A stretch of 64,000 nt of DNA from Rossellomorea marisflavi. GTDB lineage: Bacteria; Bacillota; Bacilli; Bacillales; Bacillaceae_B. The DNA lies in assembly GCF_009806575.1 (NCBI RefSeq), contig NZ_CP047095.1, forward strand, positions 1,220,001 through 1,284,000, read 5' to 3'. The notes under the pieces were generated by a model. That model did no database searches. It was not told the origin of the DNA and worked only from the letters and a program-made list of their open reading frames with translations. Positions 35,756 to 44,073 of this stretch are shown here, in pieces (positions within the stretch are counted from its first letter, which is position 1; every line of letters starts with the position of its first letter). The position numbers and the translations under genes were made by a program.

Positions 35756-36689
35756 AGCCATCCTGAGGACTCACGCCACGGTCATCCTGGACGGGGCGCT
35801 CGCCACAGAACTGGAGTCCCATGGATGCGATCTGGATGATCCCCTGTGGTCTGCCCGGACGCTCATTGAAAACCCGGGGGCGATCTCGGCCGTCCATACG
35901 GACTACTTTCGTGCCGGGGCCGATTGTGCCATTACTGCAAGCTACCAGGCAACAGTGGAGGGCTTCGGTCAAAGAGGGATAGGAGAAGGAGAGGCCATCG
36001 ATCTGATCAAGCAAACCGTATTCCTGGCAAAAGAAGCAAGGGATTCATTCTGGGATGAAGAAGGCAGTCGGGACAACGGCCGTCATAAGCCTTTCGTAGC
36101 GGCCTCTGTCGGGCCGTACGGTGCGTACCTGGCAGATGGGTCCGAGTATCGGGGAGAGTACGGCATTTCAAAGGAAGAGCTTGCAGCCTTCCATCGTCCC
36201 CGCATTCAGGCCCTCATAGAAGCCGGAGCGGACGTTCTGGCATTTGAAACCATCCCTTCTTTTGAAGAAGCGGAAGTGTTGGTGTCCTTATTGCATGAGT
36301 ATCCCGGTGTTTATGCCTGGTTGTCCTTTTCGTTGAGAGATGGGTCCCGGATCAGTGATGGGACGAGGGTGGCCGATTGCGCACTTGCCTTCAAGGATGA
36401 AGAACAGATTGCAGCGATCGGGGTGAATTGTGCACCGATCCCTGAAGCGACGGAAGCTGTCAAAATCCTTCACCAGCATACAGATCAACCGATCATCGTC
36501 TATCCGAATTCAGGTGAAACCTATGATGCTGAGACCAAAACCTGGCATGGAGAGGAAGCGTGCGGAAGTTTCATTGACCAGTCCGATGCCTGGTTCGAAG
36601 CAGGTGCGAAAATCATCGGTGGCTGCTGCCGAACCGGACCTTCCCATATTCAGGACCTGTCTGATAAGTGGAGGAAACGCGAAAGATAA
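35724..36689 (+). CDS. mmuM: MmuM: homocysteine S-methyltransferase
   Basis: 321 residues. It has the Pfam S-methyl_trans core with catalytic zinc cysteines in GVNCAP and the C-terminal [11 protein letters not shown]. It moves a methyl group from S-methylmethionine to homocysteine, giving two methionines. ATG 35724 is behind AAAAGGAGTG. Co-transcribed with mmuP under the SAM riboswitch; ended by a bidirectional hairpin. Confidence 0.92.
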   Translation: MSTQVKHNPIEAILRTHATVILDGALATELESHGCDLDDPLWSARTLIENPGAISAVHTDYFRAGADCAITASYQATVEGFGQRGIGEGEAIDLIKQTVFLAKEARDSFWDEEGSRDNGRHKPFVAASVGPYGAYLADGSEYRGEYGISKEELAAFHRPRIQALIEAGADVLAFETIPSFEEAEVLVSLLHEYPGVYAWLSFSLRDGSRISDGTRVADCALAFKDEEQIAAIGVNCAPIPEATEAVKILHQHTDQPIIVYPNSGETYDAETKTWHGEEACGSFIDQSDAWFEAGAKIIGGCCRTGPSHIQDLSDKWRKRER

Positions 36690-36698
36690 ATCAACAAT

Positions 36699-36726
36699 AA
36701 AAAGGAGGCCGATGCGCCTCCTTTTT
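36699..36726. terminator. Bidirectional terminator after mmuM
   Basis: AAAAAGGAGGC / GCCTCCTTTTT stem with A and T runs on either side. Confidence 0.85.
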
Positions 36727-36734
36727 ATGTGGGG

Positions 36735-37148
36735 TCAACCTGCTGCAATGAGACTTGCCACAATGGCGATGATGGGGACCGCCGTCATGAGGGCATATCC
36801 AATGAAAAATGTGGTCTGTACCATCGCTTTTGTTTGCTTATCCGCATGAGGATCTTTCACCACGTCCAAAAATGTCCGCAATAACACGACGAAGTTGACG
36901 GCGGTAACCGCAATCGTTATGGCGACAGGAATGACGACGGATCCTGTAAAGGACTCGATCATGATGAAGCCAAGGACGATAAGGATCAATGGGAGTGCTT
37001 CTGCTATCGCCACCCCGATGAACATCCTCGACTGGATCTGCTGACGCTGATCAGGATGAGCCACCATCTCCCTCATGGCTTTCCGTATTACAATTCCAAT
37101 TCCCGTGGTCGCAATGATGGCTGCTAATGCCATTAAGTATAAAGCCAA
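36735..37148 (-). CDS. Duplicated F0 c-subunit-like proteolipid (two AtpE-type hairpins fused)
   Basis: 137 residues, four transmembrane helices made of two tandem hairpins, each resembling the F-type ATP synthase c subunit. Hairpin 1 (residues 1-65) has the polar loop with A-H-P in place of R-Q-P and keeps the ion-binding carboxylate: E50 in GVAIAEALP, equivalent to the AtpE motif GIALVEALP. Hairpin 2 (70-137) ends in GYALMTAVPIIAIV, where T122 replaces the carboxylate. No other ATP synthase gene is near. This is the V-type style (duplicated, half the carboxylates lost). Function unknown; it may be a membrane channel or a rotor-like relic. Confidence 0.75.
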   Translation of the reverse strand: MALYLMALAAIIATTGIGIVIRKAMREMVAHPDQRQQIQSRMFIGVAIAEALPLILIVLGFIMIESFTGSVVIPVAITIAVTAVNFVVLLRTFLDVVKDPHADKQTKAMVQTTFFIGYALMTAVPIIAIVASLIAAG

Positions 37149-37264
37149 AGAATCACCTCATCGTTTCATAGTATTGAAGATTTTGCCACATACCCATATT
37201 ATAGGAAATGCAGGATATGCAGGCAACCATTAACAAAAGTAGATTCTGAGAATGGAGTGGAAAG

Positions 37265-38221
37265 ATGAATGCAGACCTTGAATCACTGGGATTACCCCTT
37301 CGGGACCTGGAGAGGGAATTTAAAGAAAAAATCGAGCCATACCGGTCCGATCTATGGAGATACTGCCGGACCTTGACGCGATCCCCGTGGGATGCAGAAG
37401 ATCTGGTCCAGGATACGCTCCTCCGTGCGTTTTCATTATTGCCCAAGCTCTATCAGCCTATTGAACCTAAAGCCTATCTATTCAAGATTGCAACGAACCG
37501 TTGGATCGATCAAAGGAGGAAGCAGGAACGGATCGAGATGAGGGAGGACATGGAGGAAATCAATGCAGCAGGAGAATTCGACTATCAGCTTCTGGAAAAT
37601 CTGGAGCATCTCGTCCACATTCTTACCCCTGTTCAATACGTATCGATCATTTTGACTGATGCATTCCTATACAAAGGGAAGGAAGTGGCTCATATCATCG
37701 GGACGACGGAAGCGTCCGTCCATGCTCATGTAAGCCGTGCACGAAAGAGTTTGCGGAAGTATAATCCTGTCTCTAATGCCAAATCAGGAACGAGCGCATC
37801 TGTGGATTCTCTTCAAGCTGATCAGGTCATCGCCACCATGTTGGAAGGATTCCGGTCCAAGGACCCCGAAAGGATCGCATCTGTCCTTCATGAAGAAATC
37901 CAGACGGAGATTGTCCATTCAGGGCTGGAGATCGGCTTGGAAGAGACAAAGAGGCATTCCTTGGAGGATTGGCATCAGAATGTCCAGGATCAACAAACCA
38001 TCATCGGGGAGTACCGTCTGCTATGGGGTGCCCCGGTGATTGTGGAACTGGAGGAGAAGGAGGACGGGAAGAGGTATCTCAACAATCTTCACCGTATCAA
38101 GATCGAGGAAGGCCTCATCATCTCCTGGAGATTCTACTGCTTTTCATGGGATCTGATGAAGCAGGCTGCCGAAGAACTGAATGTAGAATTGAACGCAGCC
38201 TACTTTTATCATGTGTTCTAA
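37265..38221 (+). CDS. ECF-type sigma factor with SnoaL-like C-terminal domain (paralogue)
   Basis: 318 residues, same architecture as the factor at 1018-1947: sigma-2 (SPWDAEDLVQDTLLRAFSLL, KAYLFKIATNRWIDQRRKQE), sigma-4 (TPVQYVSIILTDAFLYKGKE, GTTEASVHAHVSRARKSLRK), and an NTF2/SnoaL-like tail of about 120 residues. No anti-sigma gene is adjacent. It overlaps the convergent serine hydrolase gene by four bases. Targets unknown. Confidence 0.85.
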   Translation: MNADLESLGLPLRDLEREFKEKIEPYRSDLWRYCRTLTRSPWDAEDLVQDTLLRAFSLLPKLYQPIEPKAYLFKIATNRWIDQRRKQERIEMREDMEEINAAGEFDYQLLENLEHLVHILTPVQYVSIILTDAFLYKGKEVAHIIGTTEASVHAHVSRARKSLRKYNPVSNAKSGTSASVDSLQADQVIATMLEGFRSKDPERIASVLHEEIQTEIVHSGLEIGLEETKRHSLEDWHQNVQDQQTIIGEYRLLWGAPVIVELEEKEDGKRYLNNLHRIKIEEGLIISWRFYCFSWDLMKQAAEELNVELNAAYFYHVF

Positions 38222-39228
38222 ATACCATTCTCCCTGATGAAGGTAATCAGGGAGAATGCCTGATCGTCACAATTCGATAGTACGGTGATCATCCGGTCGT
38301 CCTCCGGGATGATCACAGATCTGAAGCTCACGCCAGGATCAAGGCCCATCAACGAATAAACCGGCGTATCATCCCCTTCGTCCTGGATTACCCATACCCC
38401 ATATCCATAAAAGGTTCCCGTACCGGACGCTACGTGCGGCTTCAGGATGAGATCCGTGCTTTCTCTCGTCAGGAGATGGTGCTTAAAGAGGGAATCGAGC
38501 AGGGCATGGAAATCCTCTGTTGTCGTATAGGCGCCTCCGTCGGGTCCTCCTTTCACGGGAAGGGAGTAGATATTGCTTTTATACAGCCCATCCCCTAGAC
38601 CGATGTAGCCCGTGGCTGTTCCATCCGGCAGCTGGTCCATCCTGAAGTAACCCGACTTCTCCATGCCTGCCGATTCGAATATATGGGTCTCCACATATTC
38701 GGAAAATGTGATTCCTGTGTGTGCCTCGATGATCAAGCCCAAAAGCACATAGCCCGAATTATTGTAGGAAAAGCGCTCACCGGGTGTGGATTTCATAGGC
38801 TCTTGTTCAAACAAGGGGAGGAAGTCAGCCGGTGATTCCATCCGGTAGGAAGGACGTTCTTTCCATAGATCCTCGAAGTCATCCATCTCTTCTTCATCAA
38901 AATAATCCGGTATGCCGGAAGTATGGGTCAACAACTGGTGAACCGTGATGCTTTCGTGAAAGTGAGAGTGCTTCAGGGGAAGTACATCCCGTAGCCGTGA
39001 ATCCAAGGAGAAACAGCCTTTCTCGATCAGCTGCAGGATGGCAATTGCCGTGAAGAGCTTGCAGCCAGAAGCTATCCCGAAACGGGTGTGAGTGGAATTG
39101 GATATGTTGTGCACCCGGTCTGCCAGGCCGTAAGCCTGCTTGAATTCTATCTGGGATCCATTTGTCACAAGGATGGATCCTTGGAAGTCCGTATTGATAC
39201 AGTGGGTATGAAGATCATGTTTTTTCAT
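38218..39228 (-). CDS. Serine beta-lactamase-like hydrolase (class C/DD-peptidase fold)
   Basis: 336 residues. The active-site S-x-x-K is SGCK at 54-57, followed by YNN (in FSYNNSGYVLLG) as the second motif. A third HTG-like motif is not evident. No signal peptide is predicted for the start at ATG 39228; the frame extends upstream to 39366 but has no ribosome site. Members of this family hydrolyse esters, D-amino peptides or beta-lactams; a cytoplasmic esterase-like role is the cautious reading. Confidence 0.78.
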   Translation of the reverse strand: MKKHDLHTHCINTDFQGSILVTNGSQIEFKQAYGLADRVHNISNSTHTRFGIASGCKLFTAIAILQLIEKGCFSLDSRLRDVLPLKHSHFHESITVHQLLTHTSGIPDYFDEEEMDDFEDLWKERPSYRMESPADFLPLFEQEPMKSTPGERFSYNNSGYVLLGLIIEAHTGITFSEYVETHIFESAGMEKSGYFRMDQLPDGTATGYIGLGDGLYKSNIYSLPVKGGPDGGAYTTTEDFHALLDSLFKHHLLTRESTDLILKPHVASGTGTFYGYGVWVIQDEGDDTPVYSLMGLDPGVSFRSVIIPEDDRMITVLSNCDDQAFSLITFIRENGI

Positions 39229-39443
39229 GGAATCAGTCCCTTCGTTTCCTTCATCATACCGTTTCCCGTGATAGGTTGATAGGCAAAGAATGGTGATAGA
39301 ATAAGTTTTCCTTATGGCGATTTTGGGGATAAGGTTGTATGAAAGCCAAATGCAGGAAAAATCCACAATAGAATGAAAAAAGTCTGTCAGGTTTTCATCG
39401 TTTCATCCGTCTTACTAAATGAAGACAAAAAGGAGAGTGAACC

Positions 39444-39818
39444 ATGAAGACGCCAATTCAAAATAGGATCCACACCATCTTTATCCATGTGAGTGATTTG
39501 AAAGCCTCTGCCCTCTGGTATGCAGAGCTCCTCGGGCAGGAAATCGACCTGAATGATGTCACAAGACCGGTCCACACGATTCCTGTCGCCGATTATACGA
39601 GCCTGACGTTGGATGCAGGGCCTGAAGGGGAGCAAAAGGACATCGTGCCTGCCCGCTTCCCGATCTTCAATTTTCATGCGGACGATATTCATGAAGCCCA
39701 TGGCTACGTGGAGGGAATCGGAATCGAAGTCGTCCAGCCCATCACGAGCTTCGATGATTTCTCGTTTTTTACGGTGAAGGATCCTGACGGTCATCTTATC
39801 ATGATCTGTACAGGATGA
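39444..39818 (+). CDS. VOC (glyoxalase/bleomycin-resistance) family protein
   Basis: 124 residues with the VOC beta-alpha-beta-beta-beta pattern: IFIHVSDLKASALWYAELLG at the start and KDPDGHLIMICTG at the end, which holds a probable metal-binding Glu/His region. Possible roles include glyoxalase, dioxygenase or drug binding; none can be assigned. AAAAAGGAGAGTGAACC precedes the ATG. Confidence 0.78.
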   Translation: MKTPIQNRIHTIFIHVSDLKASALWYAELLGQEIDLNDVTRPVHTIPVADYTSLTLDAGPEGEQKDIVPARFPIFNFHADDIHEAHGYVEGIGIEVVQPITSFDDFSFFTVKDPDGHLIMICTG

Positions 39819-39855
39819 AACAAAAGCATCCCATATCGCGGGATGCTTTTGTTAT
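39818..39855. terminator. Bidirectional terminator (VOC / MBL genes)
   Basis: AACAAAAGCATCCC / GGGATGCTTTTGTT stem serving both convergent genes. Confidence 0.85.
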
Positions 39856-39856
39856 G

Positions 39857-40678
39857 TTATGTATGGAAGAGTGTGCCTTCAAGTGCGGCAATATAGCGTT
39901 CTGCCGATGCCTGAACCTTCGCATTAGCTCCACGCGTGACGATCCGGTGAAATGCGTTGTATAGCCTGTCGAATGGGAGCGGCTTCACCTGGTCCGCCAT
40001 CTCCTTAACTTTAAGGGCAGGGAGCGGGATGAGATTCGGATAGCTGTACATGAAGCTGACCCAGTTCCGGTCTGCTACCACCTGGATGACATCCCCTGTG
40101 AGGAGCACGCCGAGCTTTTCTGCACCGCTTCTCCAGTGGAGGATGCTTCCTCCTTTGAAATGCCCGCCGATGCGATGGATGGTGACTTCTTCGTGCAGTT
40201 CAAGCGCTTCCCCGCTCCAGTAAATGATGCGCTCACTCGGCCGGGTCACCCATTCCCTGTCGTCTTCGTGAATATAGATCGGTGCATCGAACTCTTCTGC
40301 CCATTCCACCTGGGTGGAGTAATAGTGCGGGTGGGACAGGGCAATCGCCTGGATGCCGCCTAACGTACGGATGGTCGCAATGGTTTCATCATCAAGGTAG
40401 GAGATGCAGTCCCATAGGACATTGAAGCCTCCTTCTTGGATGAGATAAGCGGTTTGACCGATGCCGAACGAAGGAGTGGTGGTGATGCTGAAAAGGCCCT
40501 CTTCTTCTTGAATAATCTCATTCTTGTATTCTCCTGATGCAGTAAGCTGCTCAAGAGTGGTCCACGACTGACCGTTTGGACTCACGTATTGTCGTTCCTC
40601 CGTACAGATCAGACAAGATGACGGCTCTGCAGCCGAGTGGTATTGCACGCCGCATGTGGTGCATATTTTCTCATTCAT
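39857..40678 (-). CDS. MBL-fold metallo-hydrolase with N-terminal zinc-ribbon and degenerate metal motif
   Basis: 273 residues. A small CTTCG...CLIC zinc-ribbon-like N-terminus precedes a metallo-beta-lactamase fold. The normal HxHxDH is replaced by HPHYYS (in ALSHPHYYSTQVEW), so one metal site is weak or lost; later motifs RIGGHFKGG and LLTGDVIQV remain. Proteins of this HPHYYS type are known but uncharacterised. Substrate unknown. Confidence 0.75.
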   Translation of the reverse strand: MNEKICTTCGVQYHSAAEPSSCLICTEERQYVSPNGQSWTTLEQLTASGEYKNEIIQEEEGLFSITTTPSFGIGQTAYLIQEGGFNVLWDCISYLDDETIATIRTLGGIQAIALSHPHYYSTQVEWAEEFDAPIYIHEDDREWVTRPSERIIYWSGEALELHEEVTIHRIGGHFKGGSILHWRSGAEKLGVLLTGDVIQVVADRNWVSFMYSYPNLIPLPALKVKEMADQVKPLPFDRLYNAFHRIVTRGANAKVQASAERYIAALEGTLFHT

Positions 40679-40730
40679 GATGATCTCACTTCTCCTCTTA
40701 TTGGGAATTCATTAAAATTATACCATGAAC

Positions 40731-41007
40731 AGGCTGGGATCAACGTGTTTTAGTCATAGTAAAACCTGAATTCATTTGCCTAAGATAAGGCAAATGAATT
40801 CAGGTTTTTAATATGTTTTATGACCCTTACGATTTCATTGTTTCCAGCGGTTGATTGGGGTGCAAGACGTAGACTCCTGCGAGTAGCTGATGTGAGACCC
40901 CGCAGGATTGGCTCACGGGCTACCCGCGGAAAGCGAAGTCTTGCATGGAAATCATGAGCAGTAGTATGAACCTACACTAATCGTGTTCGTTTATTTTGTC
41001 CCAACCT
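40731..41007. repeat. Foldback intergenic repeat, copy 3 (277 bp)
   Basis: Fills the 337-base gap upstream of the MBL gene. Ends AGGCTGGGA / TCCCAACCT pair with one wobble. Hairpin 40761-40808 has arms AAAACCTGAATTCATTTGCC / GGCAAATGAATTCAGGTTTT. The core keeps TGCAAGAC / GTCTTGCA and GTAGC / GGCTAC pairings; the inner CCTGCG / CCCGCAGG part is partly shortened relative to copy 1. Confidence 0.78.
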
Positions 41008-41015
41008 ACTACTAA

Positions 41016-41474
41016 TTAAAATGCCTTCTTCCAATGAATCAGATACGCTGTCACTTGAACGAAGGGCAGCAGCATGAAGAGAATCACTGGATAGTAGGGG
41101 AGCTTTTCAGCAACGAGTGGATAAAAGACAAGCAGAGCGGCGATGACCGGAGCAGCGATCATCATGCTCATATAGGCGGTCTTACAGGCTTCCGCGGTGA
41201 TCTGCTTTTCCCTTTCATCGCTTTCCTGGAATTCATCCGGGACCATGAGGGAAAGCTTCCTTCTTTTTTTAGAGCGGTAGGACAGGATGGATAGGATGCT
41301 ACACACGATCAAGATCAATAGAAAAGGGAAAGCATTTCCTTCAAACATGACGTCTCCGTCCGGGTTTTTGTTGAACGCAGCAATTTGGGTTGTCATATCA
41401 AAAAACTCCACCATTGCCCAGCCAAATAAACCAAATACTACGACATACATCCAAAACAGTTTCATCCATTTCAT
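41016..41474 (-). CDS. Four-helix membrane protein paired with an XRE regulator
   Basis: 152 residues, four transmembrane segments in two pairs with a charged linker (RSKKRRKLSLMVPDEFQESD) between them. No defined family recognised beyond DUF2178/DUF3169-like proteins often coupled to small XRE regulators. It overlaps the XRE gene by ATGA, so the two are co-translated. Confidence 0.65.
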   Translation of the reverse strand: MKWMKLFWMYVVVFGLFGWAMVEFFDMTTQIAAFNKNPDGDVMFEGNAFPFLLILIVCSILSILSYRSKKRRKLSLMVPDEFQESDEREKQITAEACKTAYMSMMIAAPVIAALLVFYPLVAEKLPYYPVILFMLLPFVQVTAYLIHWKKAF

Positions 41475-41677
41475 CTTTCTTCCTCCTCCAGATAGAATAT
41501 CTCTTCAACGGGCAGTCCGAATGCCTTGGCTATTTTCATCGCGAGAAGCAGGGAAGGGATATAGCTCCCTTTTTCCAGGGCGACGATGGTCTGTCTCGTC
41601 ACATCGACGGACTCAGCAAGCAGGCCCTGTGTTATTCCATGCCTTGCCCGCAATTCTTTTACACGGTTTGTCAGCAT
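41471..41677 (-). CDS. Small XRE-family transcriptional regulator (YgzD/YvaO type)
   Basis: 68 residues consisting essentially of one helix-turn-helix of the Cro/C1 type (RHGITQGLLAESVDVTRQTI, ALEKGSYIPSLLLAMKIAKA). Such proteins are short autoregulators of two-gene membrane operons. Its own promoter carries a 17-bp palindrome over the -35 box (41725-41741). GAAAAGGAAAGTG lies before the ATG. Confidence 0.85.
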   Translation of the reverse strand: MLTNRVKELRARHGITQGLLAESVDVTRQTIVALEKGSYIPSLLLAMKIAKAFGLPVEEIFYLEEEER

Positions 41678-41711
41678 CCCATCACTTTCCTTTTCTTGAG
41701 TTTATACCCAT

Positions 41712-41741
41712 ATTGTATGGTGAACTTTACATTTTGTAAAG
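41712..41741 (-). promoter_or_regulatory. Promoter of the XRE/membrane operon with palindromic operator
   Basis: Minus strand: TTTACA, 17-base spacer, TACAAT. The -35 lies within CTTTACATTTTGTAAAG (41725-41741), a perfect 7-bp palindrome, so the small XRE protein probably represses its own promoter. Confidence 0.6.
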
Positions 41742-41840
41742 TCTATTTTACATCTATTTTTAAAATGGGTACCGGCAAGCTTGCCGACTGTACGAAATAG
41801 CTGTGATACAATAAGAGGAGTACGTTATTTTCATACGGAG

Positions 41841-42773
41841 TTGATTATCATCAGAAAACATCTATACACTTACTCCTGGGAACCGAACGAAGTATCGTTG
41901 TGTGCATTGGAAAGAAGGGCGTTGTTCGGCGAAAATCCTAGTACCTTGATCCAGGAAAGCACACGCTTGATCGATCCGAGCAGGAGTCCATTCATAAAAG
42001 AACGTCTCACCGTCATCACGGAAGGAACAAGCTTTGAAGAGTTCCTGGGGAAAGTCCATCAATTGGCCACCGTAGATGGTTTCAAGGTCATATATGTTCA
42101 AAATCCCGATCGGGAGAAAACAGGCTTCAAGGAAGTACGCAGGGTCGAAAAAGAAGTCGGTCTCCAGCTCAAGGGTGAAGCGGAGCTGGTCAATCCCACG
42201 ATTTTATTTGGTGTGATGGAGACAAATAGCGGGTGGGTGTTCGGGGAATATGCCCGCAACGAGGCCGTATGGCTGAAGCACCAGTCCAAGCCCCACAGCT
42301 ATTCGACCTCATTGAATACTCGTGTGGCCCGTGCAGTAGCCAATATTGCCGCCCCGGATCCGGAAGGTGTGACGATGATCGATCCGTGCTGCGGAATCGG
42401 GACCGTCCTTGTGGAAGCATTGTCCATGGGGATGGATATCAAAGGAAGTGACCGCAACCCCCTGATCTTGGACGGTGTGAGGGAAAACATCGCCCATTTC
42501 GGTCTGGAGGGGGAGGTCAGCCTCATGGACATCAATGACATAACCGACCATTATGACGTTGCCATCATCGATCTGCCTTATAATCTCTGCTCGGTCATTA
42601 CAGATGATGAAAAGCTCGAGCTCCTTCAGAGTGCCAAACGGATTGCAGACAAGGCTGTGATCGTGACCCTTGAGGATGTCGATGATGCCGTGCGGGATGC
42701 CGGTCTAGCCATAGATGACCGGTGCGAAGTGAAGAAGGGTCGATTCGTCCGGGAAGTTCTTGTTTGTTCATGA
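41841..42773 (+). CDS. TRM11-like RNA methyltransferase (THUMP-less or partial)
   Basis: About 310 residues. The SAM motif is MIDPCCGIGTVLVEAL, the catalytic D-L-P-Y motif reads IIDLPYNLC, and YTYSWEPNEVSLCALERRAL opens the N-terminal domain. These are features of the UPF0020/Trm11-TrmG10 family that methylates tRNA or rRNA guanosines. The target here is unknown. The start is not settled: no ATG has a good signal, TTG 41841 is the chosen site, and ATT 41844 or ATC 41847 would sit better from GGAG at 41837-41840. Confidence 0.78.
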   Translation: MIIIRKHLYTYSWEPNEVSLCALERRALFGENPSTLIQESTRLIDPSRSPFIKERLTVITEGTSFEEFLGKVHQLATVDGFKVIYVQNPDREKTGFKEVRRVEKEVGLQLKGEAELVNPTILFGVMETNSGWVFGEYARNEAVWLKHQSKPHSYSTSLNTRVARAVANIAAPDPEGVTMIDPCCGIGTVLVEALSMGMDIKGSDRNPLILDGVRENIAHFGLEGEVSLMDINDITDHYDVAIIDLPYNLCSVITDDEKLELLQSAKRIADKAVIVTLEDVDDAVRDAGLAIDDRCEVKKGRFVREVLVCS

Positions 42774-42776
42774 ACG

Positions 42777-42811
42777 AAACCCACTCCATTTACACAGATG
42801 GAGTGGGTTTT
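42777..42811 (+). terminator. Terminator of the methyltransferase gene
   Basis: AAACCCACTCCAT / ATGGAGTGGGTTT perfect stem followed by T-rich sequence. Confidence 0.85.
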
Positions 42812-42918
42812 ATGTTATTCACGAGGAGAATATGACTTTTTTCAGATTTTCTTGATTTTCCTTTACCTCTGCAAACCCCTGCTGTGAAAGCATTCTCAAT
42901 CGCGCCCCGCCTGGAAAT

Positions 42919-42968
42919 ATGACAAGTGTCATATCCCTCACATGACACCTACTACTAACACCATGACA
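42919..42968 (+). promoter_or_regulatory. Candidate DesR-type operator of the des gene
   Basis: A perfect palindrome ATGACAAGTGTCAT (42919-42932) and two further ATGACA half-sites (42942, 42963), spaced 23 and 21 bases, two helical turns. A TATACT -10 follows at 42980 with no good -35. This mirrors activator-dependent control of des by phosphorylated DesR. The site assignment is an inference. Confidence 0.5.
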
Positions 42969-43021
42969 CGCTCTCCCCCTATACTATGGGTAAGACAAAG
43001 AGAAAAGGGGATTGTACTCAC

Positions 43022-44047
43022 ATGACCAATATAAAAACGCTGAAAAAAGAAGTAGCTCCTTATGAGAAATCCACAACAAAGGAAAGTGTATGGCAGCTGA
43101 TCAATACGTTGGGGCCGTTCTTCCTTCTATGGTTCCTCGCCTATGAGAGTTTATCGGTATCCTACTGGCTGGCCCTCGTTCCCATCATCCTGGCAGCTGG
43201 ATTTTTGACAAGGATCTTCATCATCTTCCATGACTGCACCCATTACTCATTCTTCAAAAGCCGAAAAGTCAATCGTGCAGTCGGTACAGCCATGGGCATC
43301 ATGACCCTTTTCCCTTTCGATCAGTGGGGGCATGACCACGCTGTCCACCATGCAACAAGCGGGAATCTTGATAAAAGGGGTACAGGTGATATCTGGACGA
43401 TGACGGTGGACGAATATCGTGCAGCTCCTTTGAAAACACGCCTTGCGTATCGCTTTTACCGTAATCCGTTCGTGATGTTCATCCTTGGCCCGATCTATGT
43501 ATTCTTGTTGAAAAATCGCTTCAATCGTAAAAACGCCAGGAAAAAGGAAAGAAACAATACGTACTTTGTCAACCTAGTATTAGTTGTCCTGGTCACCCTG
43601 TTCTGCCTGACGCTCGGCTGGCTCCCCTTCCTGCTCGTACAAGGATCGATCTTCATGATCTCGGGCGCTTTCGGAATCTGGTTATTTTATGTGCAACACA
43701 CGTTTGAAGATTCCTATTTCGAGGAAGATAAAGAGTGGGAATATGTGCTTGCGGCAGTGGAAGGAAGCTCGTACTACAAGCTTCCGAAGGCCATTCAATT
43801 CCTGACGGGGAATATCGGGTTCCACCATGTACATCACTTGAGCCCAAGGGTTCCGAATTACAAGCTGGAAGAGGCTCATAAAAACACCAAGCCTTTACAG
43901 AATGTCCCGACGATTTCCCTGATGACAAGTCTCAGCTCCCTCAAATTCAAACTGTGGGATGAAGAACAAAAGAACTTTGTCACCTTCAAGGCAGCGAAGG
44001 TCCAAAAGCCTGCCCGTATCACTCCGCAAGCCAAACCGGAATTATAA
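43022..44047 (+). CDS. des: Membrane fatty acid desaturase (Des, delta-5 type)
   Basis: 341 residues, close to the length of B. subtilis Des. The three histidine boxes are HDCTH (70-74), HDHAVHH (104-110) and HHVHH (268-272). Four or more transmembrane helices hold the di-iron site. It introduces a cis double bond into membrane phospholipid acyl chains after cold shock. Start ATG 43022 after AAAGGGGATTG. A DesR-like gene follows 26 bases later; no DesK kinase gene is adjacent. Confidence 0.93.
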   Translation: MTNIKTLKKEVAPYEKSTTKESVWQLINTLGPFFLLWFLAYESLSVSYWLALVPIILAAGFLTRIFIIFHDCTHYSFFKSRKVNRAVGTAMGIMTLFPFDQWGHDHAVHHATSGNLDKRGTGDIWTMTVDEYRAAPLKTRLAYRFYRNPFVMFILGPIYVFLLKNRFNRKNARKKERNNTYFVNLVLVVLVTLFCLTLGWLPFLLVQGSIFMISGAFGIWLFYVQHTFEDSYFEEDKEWEYVLAAVEGSSYYKLPKAIQFLTGNIGFHHVHHLSPRVPNYKLEEAHKNTKPLQNVPTISLMTSLSSLKFKLWDEEQKNFVTFKAAKVQKPARITPQAKPEL

Positions 44048-44073
44048 TCGCAGGTTGAAGAGGAGAGACACGC

